Below are positions 39,701-47,377 of a DNA stretch of 47,377 nt, piece after piece; position 1 is the stretch's first letter, and every line of letters begins with the position of its first letter. The notes beneath the pieces are model-generated. The model was given only the letters and a program-made list of their open reading frames with translations, made no database searches and was not told the DNA's origin. The position numbers and the translations under genes were made by a program. The stretch comes from a virus, in IMG/VR virus record IMGVR_UViG_3300032282_002907, positions 1 through 47,377 of that record; one strand, 5' to 3'.

Positions 39701-42700
39701 TGAAAGATTAGTAAAAACATTAGCAGAAACAAAGCTTACCGCAGAGGAAAGAGAATTTTATACAAAAAATATTTTAAGCAGAGCAGAAGAAGCTGCAAAT
39801 ATTACAAACTGGAAAGATATACATGCAAACCTTGTTAATCTACAGCCTGCTAAAAAGAAACCACTAACAGCTGCTGCAATTGAAAAACGTTTTCAAGAAC
39901 AACAATTAAGAGCAAGACGAAGAGGACATGCAAACCGTGACTTTGATGTAACTCCACTTGATGATGGAACTGCTGGATTTGGAATGAATAATTTTGATAA
40001 AGCTGTTCCGACAAAAGATAGTCAGATTGCAAAAAGAGCATTTCAAATTTGGGCAGAGCAAGAAATGGCAAAAGAAGGAAATCCAGAAAGAGCTGTTAAT
40101 AAATGGAAAGATAAGAAGACTGAATGGAAGAAAAAGTTTGATGCAAACTTTACTTATGATCCAGCAACCAAGTTATTTTATACTGGCAAAGAAGGCGAAA
40201 AAGGAACCACACTTGAAAAATTAAAAGAAACATTCAGGTATAGCTCTGGAATAACTCCTGCACCTGACACTGGTGAATTTGTTTCTGATAAAAAACTTTT
40301 AGGACCATCAAATTTTAGAGATAAAGCAGCAACTGGTGGAAGTGGTAAAAAATCTGGTGGGTTAAAAACAAATAATCCAAAAGCTTATAAAGAATATGAA
40401 AAAGCCATGCTTGAGCATGAAGCAGAAAATAAAGCTCAAGGTTCAAAGGGAGAGCTTAATAAGTGGAGACAAGAAGTACTTAAAGCAAACCCAGGTATGA
40501 CTGCTGCTCAACAAAAACATTTCTTTAGATATGAAGCCTCTCACCTTTCAAAAACAGCAACTCCAAATTCACAACTTGGTGGAAGAAGTGAAGAAAAGTG
40601 GGCAGAAGGAAAAGTAATTCCAGATTATCGTGGTTTAAATAATTATCTCAATGCACCAACAAGACCTTTAAATATTCTTGAATGGAATAAAGAAAATAAC
40701 TATTCTTTAATTCCAAAATCAGAAGTAGGAAAATATGAAAAAGCTGCAGCTTTCATGGCTTCAGAAATGCACCCAGCAACAAGAGAGCAAGCTCGTTTAG
40801 TACAGATTGCAGCACAACTTGAACTAAAAGCACACGCAGCATCAGAACAAGGAAAACTTCCTAACATAGGAAAACTAAGAAGTCACATTAATCCAGAAAC
40901 AAAGTATGTTGCTTCTGCAGTCAACTCTCTTATGGATATTAGACTTGGAAAAGATAATACTTTTTATGATGATCTAATTAAACAAAAAAGAGTTATAGAT
41001 CTTGCAACAGCACAAAGAACTAGTGATATTGCTGTTGGCATTGGCGAATCTCAATTAGTTAAAAAAGGAAATAAAACAAAAGTTGAAAAATTTACTTCTT
41101 TAAATACAAGTCCATTACCTGCTAATGCTAATGTAATTGGTGGAAATAAAGAAGATCAAAGAAAGCCTAAAAAAAGAAAAGGTCCAATTGGATCAAAGGC
41201 TGTAACAAATTTTATTGGAAAAGCAGATGGAGATGTAACTTTATCTACAGGTTCAAGTCAAACTACTACAAACACATTAAGTAAAAATGCACAAGGTAGA
41301 ATTACTAATCAATTAAATCAACAGGAAAAATTATTAAAGGCAAGAAATAATCTTTCACAAAAGGAAATTGATCAGGCTCTTTCTCAATATAAAAAGAGAC
41401 TTATTGCTGGAGAACAAGAAAAGGCAATAAACTATAATAAAGATCAACAAGCAAAGCAGTCTTTAAAACTTGAAAAAGAAATAAATGCTACAAAATCTCA
41501 AACAGCTCTTGCTGCAAGAAAAGAAAAGGTTGGAAGATATTCTGGTAAGGCAGCAGGAGCACTTGGCGGTATAGCAATGGGTGCAGCTATGACTGGAATG
41601 GATTCAAAGGTAACTGGTGGATTATTTGCAGCATCAACTGTTGCAGGAATGCTTCCATCTTTAATGAATCCATGGGTAGCAGCAGCTACCGCTATGGCAG
41701 CAATTGGTGTTGTTGCTTGGAAATTTAATAAAGATCTTGAAAATGCAACAAAAGAAGGTATTAATTTAGCAAAGTCAATGTCTATGACATCTAAAAAACT
41801 TCAAGATCTTTCTATAATAACAGGAACAGTAAGTGCATCTGAAGTAGCAAATAGAAGGCGTCAAGATACTGCTACTGGAACATCTGCCGTATCAAGAAAA
41901 TTTGGAATGAATACACTTGGTAGTGATTTTGGAAAAGGTCTTTTATCTGATATATCTAAACAAGCAGAAAATGGAGCAGGTCCAGAGCAAATTGCAAAAA
42001 GTATTTCTACTAGTCTTGCTGTAGCAATTACACAAGGCGTTATTTCAATGGATCAAGCAAAAAGTATTTCATCTGCCCTTGGTGAACAATTACGTAATTA
42101 TGAAATACCTGCACTCATTAGCGGAAACCTTGTTAGCCTTCTTGGTCCAAATGGAGAAAATCTTGCAAAAGATCCTCTTAACATTAGACTTCAAATACAA
42201 AAAGACTCAATGGATCAACAATCTAAAGCATTTCAAAATGCAATTGACCTTGCAAAACCTTTAAGAACTCCTGGATCAGATGCAAAGATGGCAGCAGGCA
42301 CCGCACTAATGGCATCGGCTGGTGTAGCAGCAGCTACAGGAGTGGGAGCGCCAGCTGCAGCTGCCATGGCTATTGCAGCAGCTGGTACTATGTTATGGTC
42401 TCTAAAAGACCAGAATAAAGCAAAAGAAGAAAATAATATATTAATGGGAGCTGCAATTCAACTTGGTGTTGAGCAGGTAGCACAAAATCAAGGAATGGTT
42501 GATTCTCTTAATGCAGAATATGATGCAAAACTTAAAACTGCAAAAACATCAAAAGAAATTGAAACAATTGAAAAAAATAGAAAAAAGGGTTTAGATGCTT
42601 TAAATTCATCAAATAAAAATAGTTTAGATATTCTTATTAAACAAAAAGATAGTTTAGATCCAACAATATTTTCTAATGCAATAAAGGCTCAAACAGACAC

Positions 42701-45700
42701 AATGTATAAAGAAGGACCTATGAAGGTCTTTGCAGATCAAGCAACCACTGCACTTAATGCAATGAAAGAAACTAGTTTTAAAACAACACTTCAGTTAGAG
42801 TATGCTTCTGGAAACCTTGATCCGATTACCCTTACATCTTTAATAAAATATGCAGAATCAGATAAGACACTTGAAGCAAATTATCAAGTATTGGTTGGAC
42901 TTGTCGGAGGAGCAGAAGCAAATCTTGCATTGCAACTACTTTCAAAAGCTGGAGCAAAGCCAGAAACTATATCAAGCATGGTAGAACTTCTTACAAAAAA
43001 TCCAGATGAATTTAAGAAAAATATGGATGCAATTAATGTTATTGGTAACATGCAGCAAGAGTATGGCGTAACAGTTGATATTAATACTAATGGTGATGAA
43101 AAAATAGCAAAAGTTAAAAGTATTACCGATGCACTTAAAAATGACAAAACAGAAATAACTAAAGACATTATTACAAATTATGCAAAAGATCCAAATAACC
43201 CAAATCAATCACAGTTTCAAGGAATTTTAGATAACTGGCAAACACTGGTTGGCAGTGCTAAGTCAATTACAAAAACAATGGCAATTAACTTTGTTACTGC
43301 TGGCACAGATAATGATGTATTAAAAGCATATATGGTAGCTACAGGAATTACACCACTTAAAGGAAAAGGTTTTGCAGATCAAAAGAAGCGCCTAATGCCA
43401 AAAGCTCAAGCTTGGCTAACTGGCATTGGAGGGGGGTCACAAGGTGAAGGAAGTGGTACTGGAACTGGTGAAAATACAAACACTGGCGGACAAAGAGATA
43501 CTACGCTTGATGACCTATTAAGAAGGCTTAGAGATATTGCTGATGCTTCAATTGATGCAACCAAAGGAACAGCAGAACTACTACGTATTACATCTGGTAA
43601 AGGTATTACAAAGTTTGATGGAATTACCCAACAACTTCAATCAGGTACTACAGGTGGATCGAACAGAGAATTTATATCTTTCCTTGAGGGGATGGATAAG
43701 GCAACTTTACAAGCATATGTAAGTATGTCTAAACTAAAAAAGGGTGTGGTAGAGTTACTACCTCTTGGTAAATCTTTAGAAATTGCTTTTAATGAAAAAA
43801 CAATTAGAGACTATAGTGTTGCTCAAACTCAATCAACTCAAGATAGCCTTGCTCAACGTGCTGCTTTAATTAAATTACAAAAGGCTGGAGTAGATAATGC
43901 TACTGCTCTTGAAATGGTTTCAGATGCAAGTCTAGCTGTTGCAATTAACTCAAAGACAATAGATTCAACTAAATTAAGAGAAATGGCAGCAGATGCTAAT
44001 CAAGCTAAAAATGAGATTGCAGATCTTAATCTTGAACTACAAAACACTGCTGAGTCATCTAGAAAAGACTTAAAAGTTTTATCATCAACTTTAGATGTTT
44101 TACAACAAGTTAAAAATAAATATCCAACTATCACTTCAGATCAACTTTCTGCTCTTGCATCTAATCCAGCAATGATTTCTGGATTTAAAAAACTTTTTGC
44201 AGGACTTGGAAGTAAGAGTGAATTAACAAAATTAAAAACAGATTTGGAAGATTGGGTTAATAACTTAGATTTAACTGCTAAACTTAAAGTTAAAATTGAT
44301 GCAGAGGTTAACCTACCAGACTCATTAAGAGCGCAACTTGATAGCATTGGTTCTAAGATGCAATCATACTTTAGTTTAGCAAAAGCAAAAGTTGAAGCTA
44401 GTTTTAGATCTCAAATTAATCCAGCAACAAATACTGTTAAATCTAAGCAAGATGCCGTTGATTCAGCTCAAACAAGACTAGATATAGTACAAGGCAGCAT
44501 TGATGCTGAAAATAAAAGATATGAAAGACAAACACAAAATATTGAAGAAGAATATAGAACTAGATTATTTAACTTACAAAATAGTTTAAATGATCAAAAC
44601 AATGCTTTAGAAATAGCTAACCAAGCAGTTGAAAAAGCACAAAAAGAAATTTCAGATAGACAAGAAGCAGCTAGAATGAAATATGATAGCATGTTTAATA
44701 AAGATGGAACCCTTAATCAATTTTCAACTGAATTCCTTCAACGCCAAATTGATGCTAGAAATGAAATTATTACAAATACTATTGATAAGCCAATTGAGAC
44801 ATTACAAAACTTAATTGATCAAGCTCAAAGAAGAATTGAAATTAATTTTACAAGACCAATTGATGAATTACAAAAATCTTCAGACAAGTATGCAGACGAT
44901 TTAACATTAATAGATCATGCAGCAGAAGCAATTAACAAAAAATATGATGCACAAGAAGAAGCTTTAAATAAAATTTCTGCTATTAATGATCAGATTATTG
45001 GACAACAAAAGCAACAATTAGATTTAGCAGGTGCAATTTCTTCTGGAGATATCGGCGCAGCTGCAAAAGCTATGCAAGATATTCAGGCCTCTCGTGTTTC
45101 AGGAATGGCAAAAACACAACAAGATGCAATTACTGCAGCTCGTACTGGACAAATTAATGCACTTACAGGTGCAACATCTGGACTTACTAAAGATCAAATT
45201 GAAGCTAAGCAGTGGGAAATTTCAAGACAAATTTATGCACTTCAACAAGCACAAGCTGCAGAAGATAAGATTATATTTGATTTTAAAGAACAAATTTATG
45301 CAAAAGAAGAAGAGCGTAAAATTCAATTACAGGTATTAAACTACCTTGAGTCTTCAATGAATCAAACTATTAAAGACAGACAGGTTGAGCTAGATGCTAT
45401 TGCCCTTAAAGAAATTGCATTAAAGCCTTTGATAGATGCTCAAGTAGCAGCTCAAAATTCAGTTAATAAAGCGCAGGCTGACTACAATAAATTACTTGAT
45501 GAAAAAGACACAAAACTTAAAGATGCTGAACAAAAACATCTTGATACATTAGTTTCATATCAAGCTGAACTAAGAGCTGCTGAAGACGCATTAACACTAG
45601 CAAATGCAGAACTGCTTAAAGCAGAAACAGCACTTGCTGCTATTCAGAAAGACGTTGATAAAGAACTTGACAAAATTGCAGCAATGGAGCAAGATTGGGC

Positions 45701-46481
45701 AGATGTTGAAACTGCTATTGCAGATGCTGAATTAGCAACTTTTAGTTTTACACAGGAACTTGGTAAAGCCAAAAAAGCAGCTGATGATTTAGCAGCATCA
45801 TTAAAAATACAAACTGAAAAAAATATAGCAAAAGCAGAGAGTGATCTTAAGGCTGCAGACGCTGCTTATAAAAAAGCTCAAGCAGAAGCAGATTATCTTC
45901 AAAATTATGTAGATAGTTTAGATATTCCAAACGATGTAATGACAAGACAAAAAGCTGAAGCCATTAAAAGACAAGAGGCAGCTCAAAAAGAAGCAGATAG
46001 ACTAAAAGCAATATCTGATCAAGCAGAAGCAGATAAAGCAGAAGCACTTAGACTTAAAGCAGTTTCAGATGCTAAAAATAATGTAACAGTAGTTCCACCA
46101 GTATCAGTTACTAAGACTATGGCTCAAGGTCGTATTGATCACCCTGGAATGCCAGACTTTGTTCTTGCTAGTATGGGATATAAATCAAGTGGCGGAATGA
46201 TTCCAAAATATTTTGCAGCAGGTGGACTTTCTCGTGGAACTGACACTGTACCAGCAATGCTTACTCCTGGAGAATTTATAATGAGTAAATATGCAGTTCA
46301 GTCTCACGGAGTAGATAAAATGAAAGCAATGAATAATGGAGCGCCTATAGGCGAGTCAGTGTATAATTATAGTGTTAATGTAAATGTTAAGTCTGATGCA
46401 AATCCAGATGAAATTGCAAGAGCAGTAATGATGCAAATTCGTCAAGTTAGTGATCAGAAAATTAGGGGGAATAGATATTAA
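36729..46481 (+). CDS. Giant tail tape measure protein
   Basis: 3250 residues, GTG start with an AAGGGGTG-type site. Tape measures set tail length and are ejected with DNA. A TP901-type core appears near residues 180-480 ('MQWAGRQLMVGLTIPLSMLA', 'YGIAVKDTMSMASKAAAAGF'). The motif 'PAMLAPGEAVIPS' near residue 703 recurs as 'VPAMLTPGEFIMSKYAV' near 3175. A kinase-like segment lies near 740-960. Hydrophobic segments occur near 1605-1670 and 1857-1895, a Gly-rich linker near 2230-2260 and long coiled coil at 2560-3100. At about 0.15 nm per residue the full length would mean a tail near 490 nm, but inserted domains may reduce this. Confidence 0.93.
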   Translation: MSDINSNIRIDFDTGSALAQLRNLQAGLSKFHQTLAEGNLAAANAQKGLTTSLIQSVNATGKFSASQRTVATSTTAFTNALEKNQLSLKQYFRYSAAAATANTRVLKGAFESEREILNRASRDRVKSLQSQYIQLNKANNSLVKTLQILPKTLQMSNGQFTELGTRMQMAAQRQQFLNQLLKQGSTQLLNFGKNMQWAGRQLMVGLTIPLSMLAGYAAKAFRELEQETVNFRRVYGDMFTSDAETQKAIDNIQKIAVEYSKYGIAVKDTMSMASKAAAAGFTGANLDAQVKQANKLAVLGQIDQQKALDTTISLQNAFGLSADQLAKKINFLNAVENQTVVSLDDITTAIPKVAPVIKQLGGSVEDLAFFLTAMKEGGINASEGANALKSGLAGLINPTKAARTMLQGYGIDINGIVNGNAGNLKNTVVDFARALDTLAPLQRARAIETMFGKFQFARLSTLFQNVTKDGSQASRTLNLATASVEELAILSEREMGKVENAVGVKFQAAIEKMKVSLMPIGKEFLKAATPIIEFFGKMFDKFNNLGDGTKKVITIIVGALGLIGPVALMTFGVLANGAANVIKFFALLRGGVAKLNGQTKFLGGGFDYLTQTEIDNAVQSNALHASHAKLISVFNVEKTSLDSLAGSYANAASQARALASSSPGLFAAPGARAAVSKLPQSKKYAQGVLSVPGPKGAGDIQPAMLAPGEAVIPSKQSEKHRGLIQAIMSDQIPGHMAGRIPKGSQSSRDPLFLGMPKSFKDVTTKIANQRMLDELDRAIKNSPYGAMPVSNFGKLVTETTGRSFPVKGVGGVYQQPNGEQVFVKPVVDLEAARAEELSTIFTSKGHGLVAPKQEIKTMMDPTDPTGKRKLAVLVSPYNPKFANPTGKFTKQQMADQLYASSLRGDKDLQTANVSGNMVIDAGTSYAYSTASGKRTQTTSLKSVLEQAQINTLGVAGSGARRDFADSIAPIARKMSADEFETLMSGTVKTHNERLVKTLAETKLTAEEREFYTKNILSRAEEAANITNWKDIHANLVNLQPAKKKPLTAAAIEKRFQEQQLRARRRGHANRDFDVTPLDDGTAGFGMNNFDKAVPTKDSQIAKRAFQIWAEQEMAKEGNPERAVNKWKDKKTEWKKKFDANFTYDPATKLFYTGKEGEKGTTLEKLKETFRYSSGITPAPDTGEFVSDKKLLGPSNFRDKAATGGSGKKSGGLKTNNPKAYKEYEKAMLEHEAENKAQGSKGELNKWRQEVLKANPGMTAAQQKHFFRYEASHLSKTATPNSQLGGRSEEKWAEGKVIPDYRGLNNYLNAPTRPLNILEWNKENNYSLIPKSEVGKYEKAAAFMASEMHPATREQARLVQIAAQLELKAHAASEQGKLPNIGKLRSHINPETKYVASAVNSLMDIRLGKDNTFYDDLIKQKRVIDLATAQRTSDIAVGIGESQLVKKGNKTKVEKFTSLNTSPLPANANVIGGNKEDQRKPKKRKGPIGSKAVTNFIGKADGDVTLSTGSSQTTTNTLSKNAQGRITNQLNQQEKLLKARNNLSQKEIDQALSQYKKRLIAGEQEKAINYNKDQQAKQSLKLEKEINATKSQTALAARKEKVGRYSGKAAGALGGIAMGAAMTGMDSKVTGGLFAASTVAGMLPSLMNPWVAAATAMAAIGVVAWKFNKDLENATKEGINLAKSMSMTSKKLQDLSIITGTVSASEVANRRRQDTATGTSAVSRKFGMNTLGSDFGKGLLSDISKQAENGAGPEQIAKSISTSLAVAITQGVISMDQAKSISSALGEQLRNYEIPALISGNLVSLLGPNGENLAKDPLNIRLQIQKDSMDQQSKAFQNAIDLAKPLRTPGSDAKMAAGTALMASAGVAAATGVGAPAAAAMAIAAAGTMLWSLKDQNKAKEENNILMGAAIQLGVEQVAQNQGMVDSLNAEYDAKLKTAKTSKEIETIEKNRKKGLDALNSSNKNSLDILIKQKDSLDPTIFSNAIKAQTDTMYKEGPMKVFADQATTALNAMKETSFKTTLQLEYASGNLDPITLTSLIKYAESDKTLEANYQVLVGLVGGAEANLALQLLSKAGAKPETISSMVELLTKNPDEFKKNMDAINVIGNMQQEYGVTVDINTNGDEKIAKVKSITDALKNDKTEITKDIITNYAKDPNNPNQSQFQGILDNWQTLVGSAKSITKTMAINFVTAGTDNDVLKAYMVATGITPLKGKGFADQKKRLMPKAQAWLTGIGGGSQGEGSGTGTGENTNTGGQRDTTLDDLLRRLRDIADASIDATKGTAELLRITSGKGITKFDGITQQLQSGTTGGSNREFISFLEGMDKATLQAYVSMSKLKKGVVELLPLGKSLEIAFNEKTIRDYSVAQTQSTQDSLAQRAALIKLQKAGVDNATALEMVSDASLAVAINSKTIDSTKLREMAADANQAKNEIADLNLELQNTAESSRKDLKVLSSTLDVLQQVKNKYPTITSDQLSALASNPAMISGFKKLFAGLGSKSELTKLKTDLEDWVNNLDLTAKLKVKIDAEVNLPDSLRAQLDSIGSKMQSYFSLAKAKVEASFRSQINPATNTVKSKQDAVDSAQTRLDIVQGSIDAENKRYERQTQNIEEEYRTRLFNLQNSLNDQNNALEIANQAVEKAQKEISDRQEAARMKYDSMFNKDGTLNQFSTEFLQRQIDARNEIITNTIDKPIETLQNLIDQAQRRIEINFTRPIDELQKSSDKYADDLTLIDHAAEAINKKYDAQEEALNKISAINDQIIGQQKQQLDLAGAISSGDIGAAAKAMQDIQASRVSGMAKTQQDAITAARTGQINALTGATSGLTKDQIEAKQWEISRQIYALQQAQAAEDKIIFDFKEQIYAKEEERKIQLQVLNYLESSMNQTIKDRQVELDAIALKEIALKPLIDAQVAAQNSVNKAQADYNKLLDEKDTKLKDAEQKHLDTLVSYQAELRAAEDALTLANAELLKAETALAAIQKDVDKELDKIAAMEQDWADVETAIADAELATFSFTQELGKAKKAADDLAASLKIQTEKNIAKAESDLKAADAAYKKAQAEADYLQNYVDSLDIPNDVMTRQKAEAIKRQEAAQKEADRLKAISDQAEADKAEALRLKAVSDAKNNVTVVPPVSVTKTMAQGRIDHPGMPDFVLASMGYKSSGGMIPKYFAAGGLSRGTDTVPAMLTPGEFIMSKYAVQSHGVDKMKAMNNGAPIGESVYNYSVNVNVKSDANPDEIARAVMMQIRQVSDQKIRGNRY
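38946..39608 (+). other. Kinase-like domain embedded in the tape measure
   Basis: Residues about 740-960. 'VGGVYQQPNGEQVFVKP' resembles a nucleotide-binding lobe with Lys824, followed by Glu835. 'GDKDLQTAN' then 'VIDAGTSYAY' gives Asp907, Asn912, Asp920 and Gly922 in the order DxxxxN...DxG used by PI3/4-kinase and HipA-like enzymes. The spacing between Asn and the second Asp is shorter than usual. It may be an active kinase or a degenerate relative. Confidence 0.45.
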
Positions 46482-47188
46482 TGCCTACAGCAAATGATGC
46501 TAACTCAGCATACCTTCAAGGTAGAAAGAAATATGGCAGACCACAAGCAATGCTTTGGTCAGAAAATGCAGGAACCCTAAAAAATGGAATTTATGTTCCT
46601 TACGGATATGAAATTGGAGCAACAATTCCAGAAGATGCAGATCCATCATTAATAAATCAATTTATGATTTTATCTGACGATAACCGTGACGGAATTCAGA
46701 TGAGTACAAATAGAATTGAAAAGCGTGAAAGAATGATTAATGGCCGTATGAGATCTTATCACATTGCCGATAAAATAACAATTTCTACATCTTGGAAAAA
46801 TCTTCCATCACGTTCATTTAGCCTGCCACCAGAGTTTAATGATGAGGGTATATCCATACTAAGAAATCCAGGGAACAGGTCTGACAATGCCCTTCCAGCC
46901 TCTGTAACAGGCAAGAATACAAACCTATCTCAACAATATACTACAGATGGTGGAGCAGGCGGAGTAGATCTACTTGACTGGTATGAAAATCATAAAGGAT
47001 CTTTTTGGGTCTATCTTGCCTATGACAAGAAATCTAACTTTGGTACTGATGATAATTCCTATGGTCATCTTAGTCAATATAATCAATTAGTTGAAGTTTT
47101 CTTTTCTAATTTTAACTACTCTATAACTAGTCGTGGAGCCAACAACTATGATTTTTGGGATATTGATATTACACTGGAAGAAGTATAA
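46481..47188 (+). CDS. Distal tail-type protein
   Basis: 235 residues in a TAATG overlap with the tape measure gene. It is beta-rich with 'KKYGRPQAMLWSENAGTLKN', 'RMRSYHIADKITISTSWKNL' and a C-terminal 'NYSITSRGANNYDFWDIDIT' strand region. The position after the tape measure and before another minor tail gene fits distal tail or hub proteins. It contains no enzyme motif. Confidence rests on order, size and beta character. Confidence 0.65.
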   Translation: MPTANDANSAYLQGRKKYGRPQAMLWSENAGTLKNGIYVPYGYEIGATIPEDADPSLINQFMILSDDNRDGIQMSTNRIEKRERMINGRMRSYHIADKITISTSWKNLPSRSFSLPPEFNDEGISILRNPGNRSDNALPASVTGKNTNLSQQYTTDGGAGGVDLLDWYENHKGSFWVYLAYDKKSNFGTDDNSYGHLSQYNQLVEVFFSNFNYSITSRGANNYDFWDIDITLEEV

Positions 47189-47377
47189 TGTTTATCAATT
47201 CAGAATTACAAGAACATTTAGAGACTTCTTCAACAATTAAAAATCAGTCTGCGGTAATTGCAGAGTGGAACATGAACATACCAACAAACATTCATACTAT
47301 TGGAAACTATCGCTATAGACCTAGTGACCAAAACTCTATTTATAATTCAATCCCTAATTTTTTCAGTGGCGATGAAA
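47188..47377 (+). CDS. Minor tail protein, N-terminal part (partial)
   Basis: The frame starts at ATG 47188 in a TAATG overlap and runs off the right edge after 63 codons. 'ELQEHLETSSTIKNQSAVIA' and 'EWNMNIP...IGNYRYRP' are of the sort seen at the start of actinophage minor tail proteins that follow the distal tail gene. It probably forms part of the tail tip. Only the N-terminus is visible, so no domain can be named. Confidence 0.65.
   Translation, partial: MFINSELQEHLETSSTIKNQSAVIAEWNMNIPTNIHTIGNYRYRPSDQNSIYNSIPNFFSGDE

Noticed and set aside
1-47377. tRNA genes, integrase, attachment sites, terminase
   Set aside because: None was found on reading. They may lie outside the window. A weak or divergent tRNA could be missed without a covariance search.

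Overview
The window is part of a tailed double-stranded DNA phage (siphovirus-type) genome. It is AT-rich and almost entirely on the + strand. The only clear minus-strand gene is a small secreted lysozyme-like protein. Portal, protease/scaffold, HK97-type capsid, connector proteins, tail tube, a tail-chaperone pair, a giant tape measure and distal-tail genes follow one another in classic order. No terminase, replication, integrase or tRNA gene is visible, so the window is an internal slice. An actinobacterial host is plausible: there are leaderless promoters, actinophage-like minor tail proteins and a B12-dependent ribonucleotide reductase. This is inference, not proven by the sequence.

Layout. 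(1) 1-4604: first adhesin cassette, with a collagen-like protein (326), a BppU-like domain protein (1099), small fibre proteins and an FN3 protein carrying an aromatic-proline FFPP repeat (3237). (2) 4666-5214, minus strand: lysozyme-like gene with its own promoter, a leader hairpin and a shared terminator. (3) 5328-13109: second, larger adhesin cassette that parallels the first and ends in a longer FFPP protein with a Cys-rich cap (12033). (4) 13126-21094: accessory block with a small Cys-rich protein, seven prolyl-4-hydroxylase-like 2OG-Fe(II) oxygenases, two DUF6065-like proteins and a short-chain dehydrogenase. (5) 21257-23287: class II ribonucleotide reductase. (6) 23318-27016: large LamG-type minor tail protein. 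(7) 27035-34872: head genes and connectors. (8) 34940 to the end: tail tube, paralogous tail chaperones, a 3250-residue tape measure and distal tail proteins.

How the parts may work together. The most striking feature is the dense array of P4H-like dioxygenases directly downstream of virion adhesins that are full of collagen triplets and (FFPP)n repeats. My hypothesis is that the phage hydroxylates its own fibres, or host surface molecules, using this array. Other notable features are: a recurrent TGnTATAAT element placed exactly 6 nt before several start codons (leaderless genes); a nested scaffold start inside the protease gene; a long/short tail-chaperone gene pair in place of programmed frameshifting; and a kinase-like domain apparently embedded in the tape measure.
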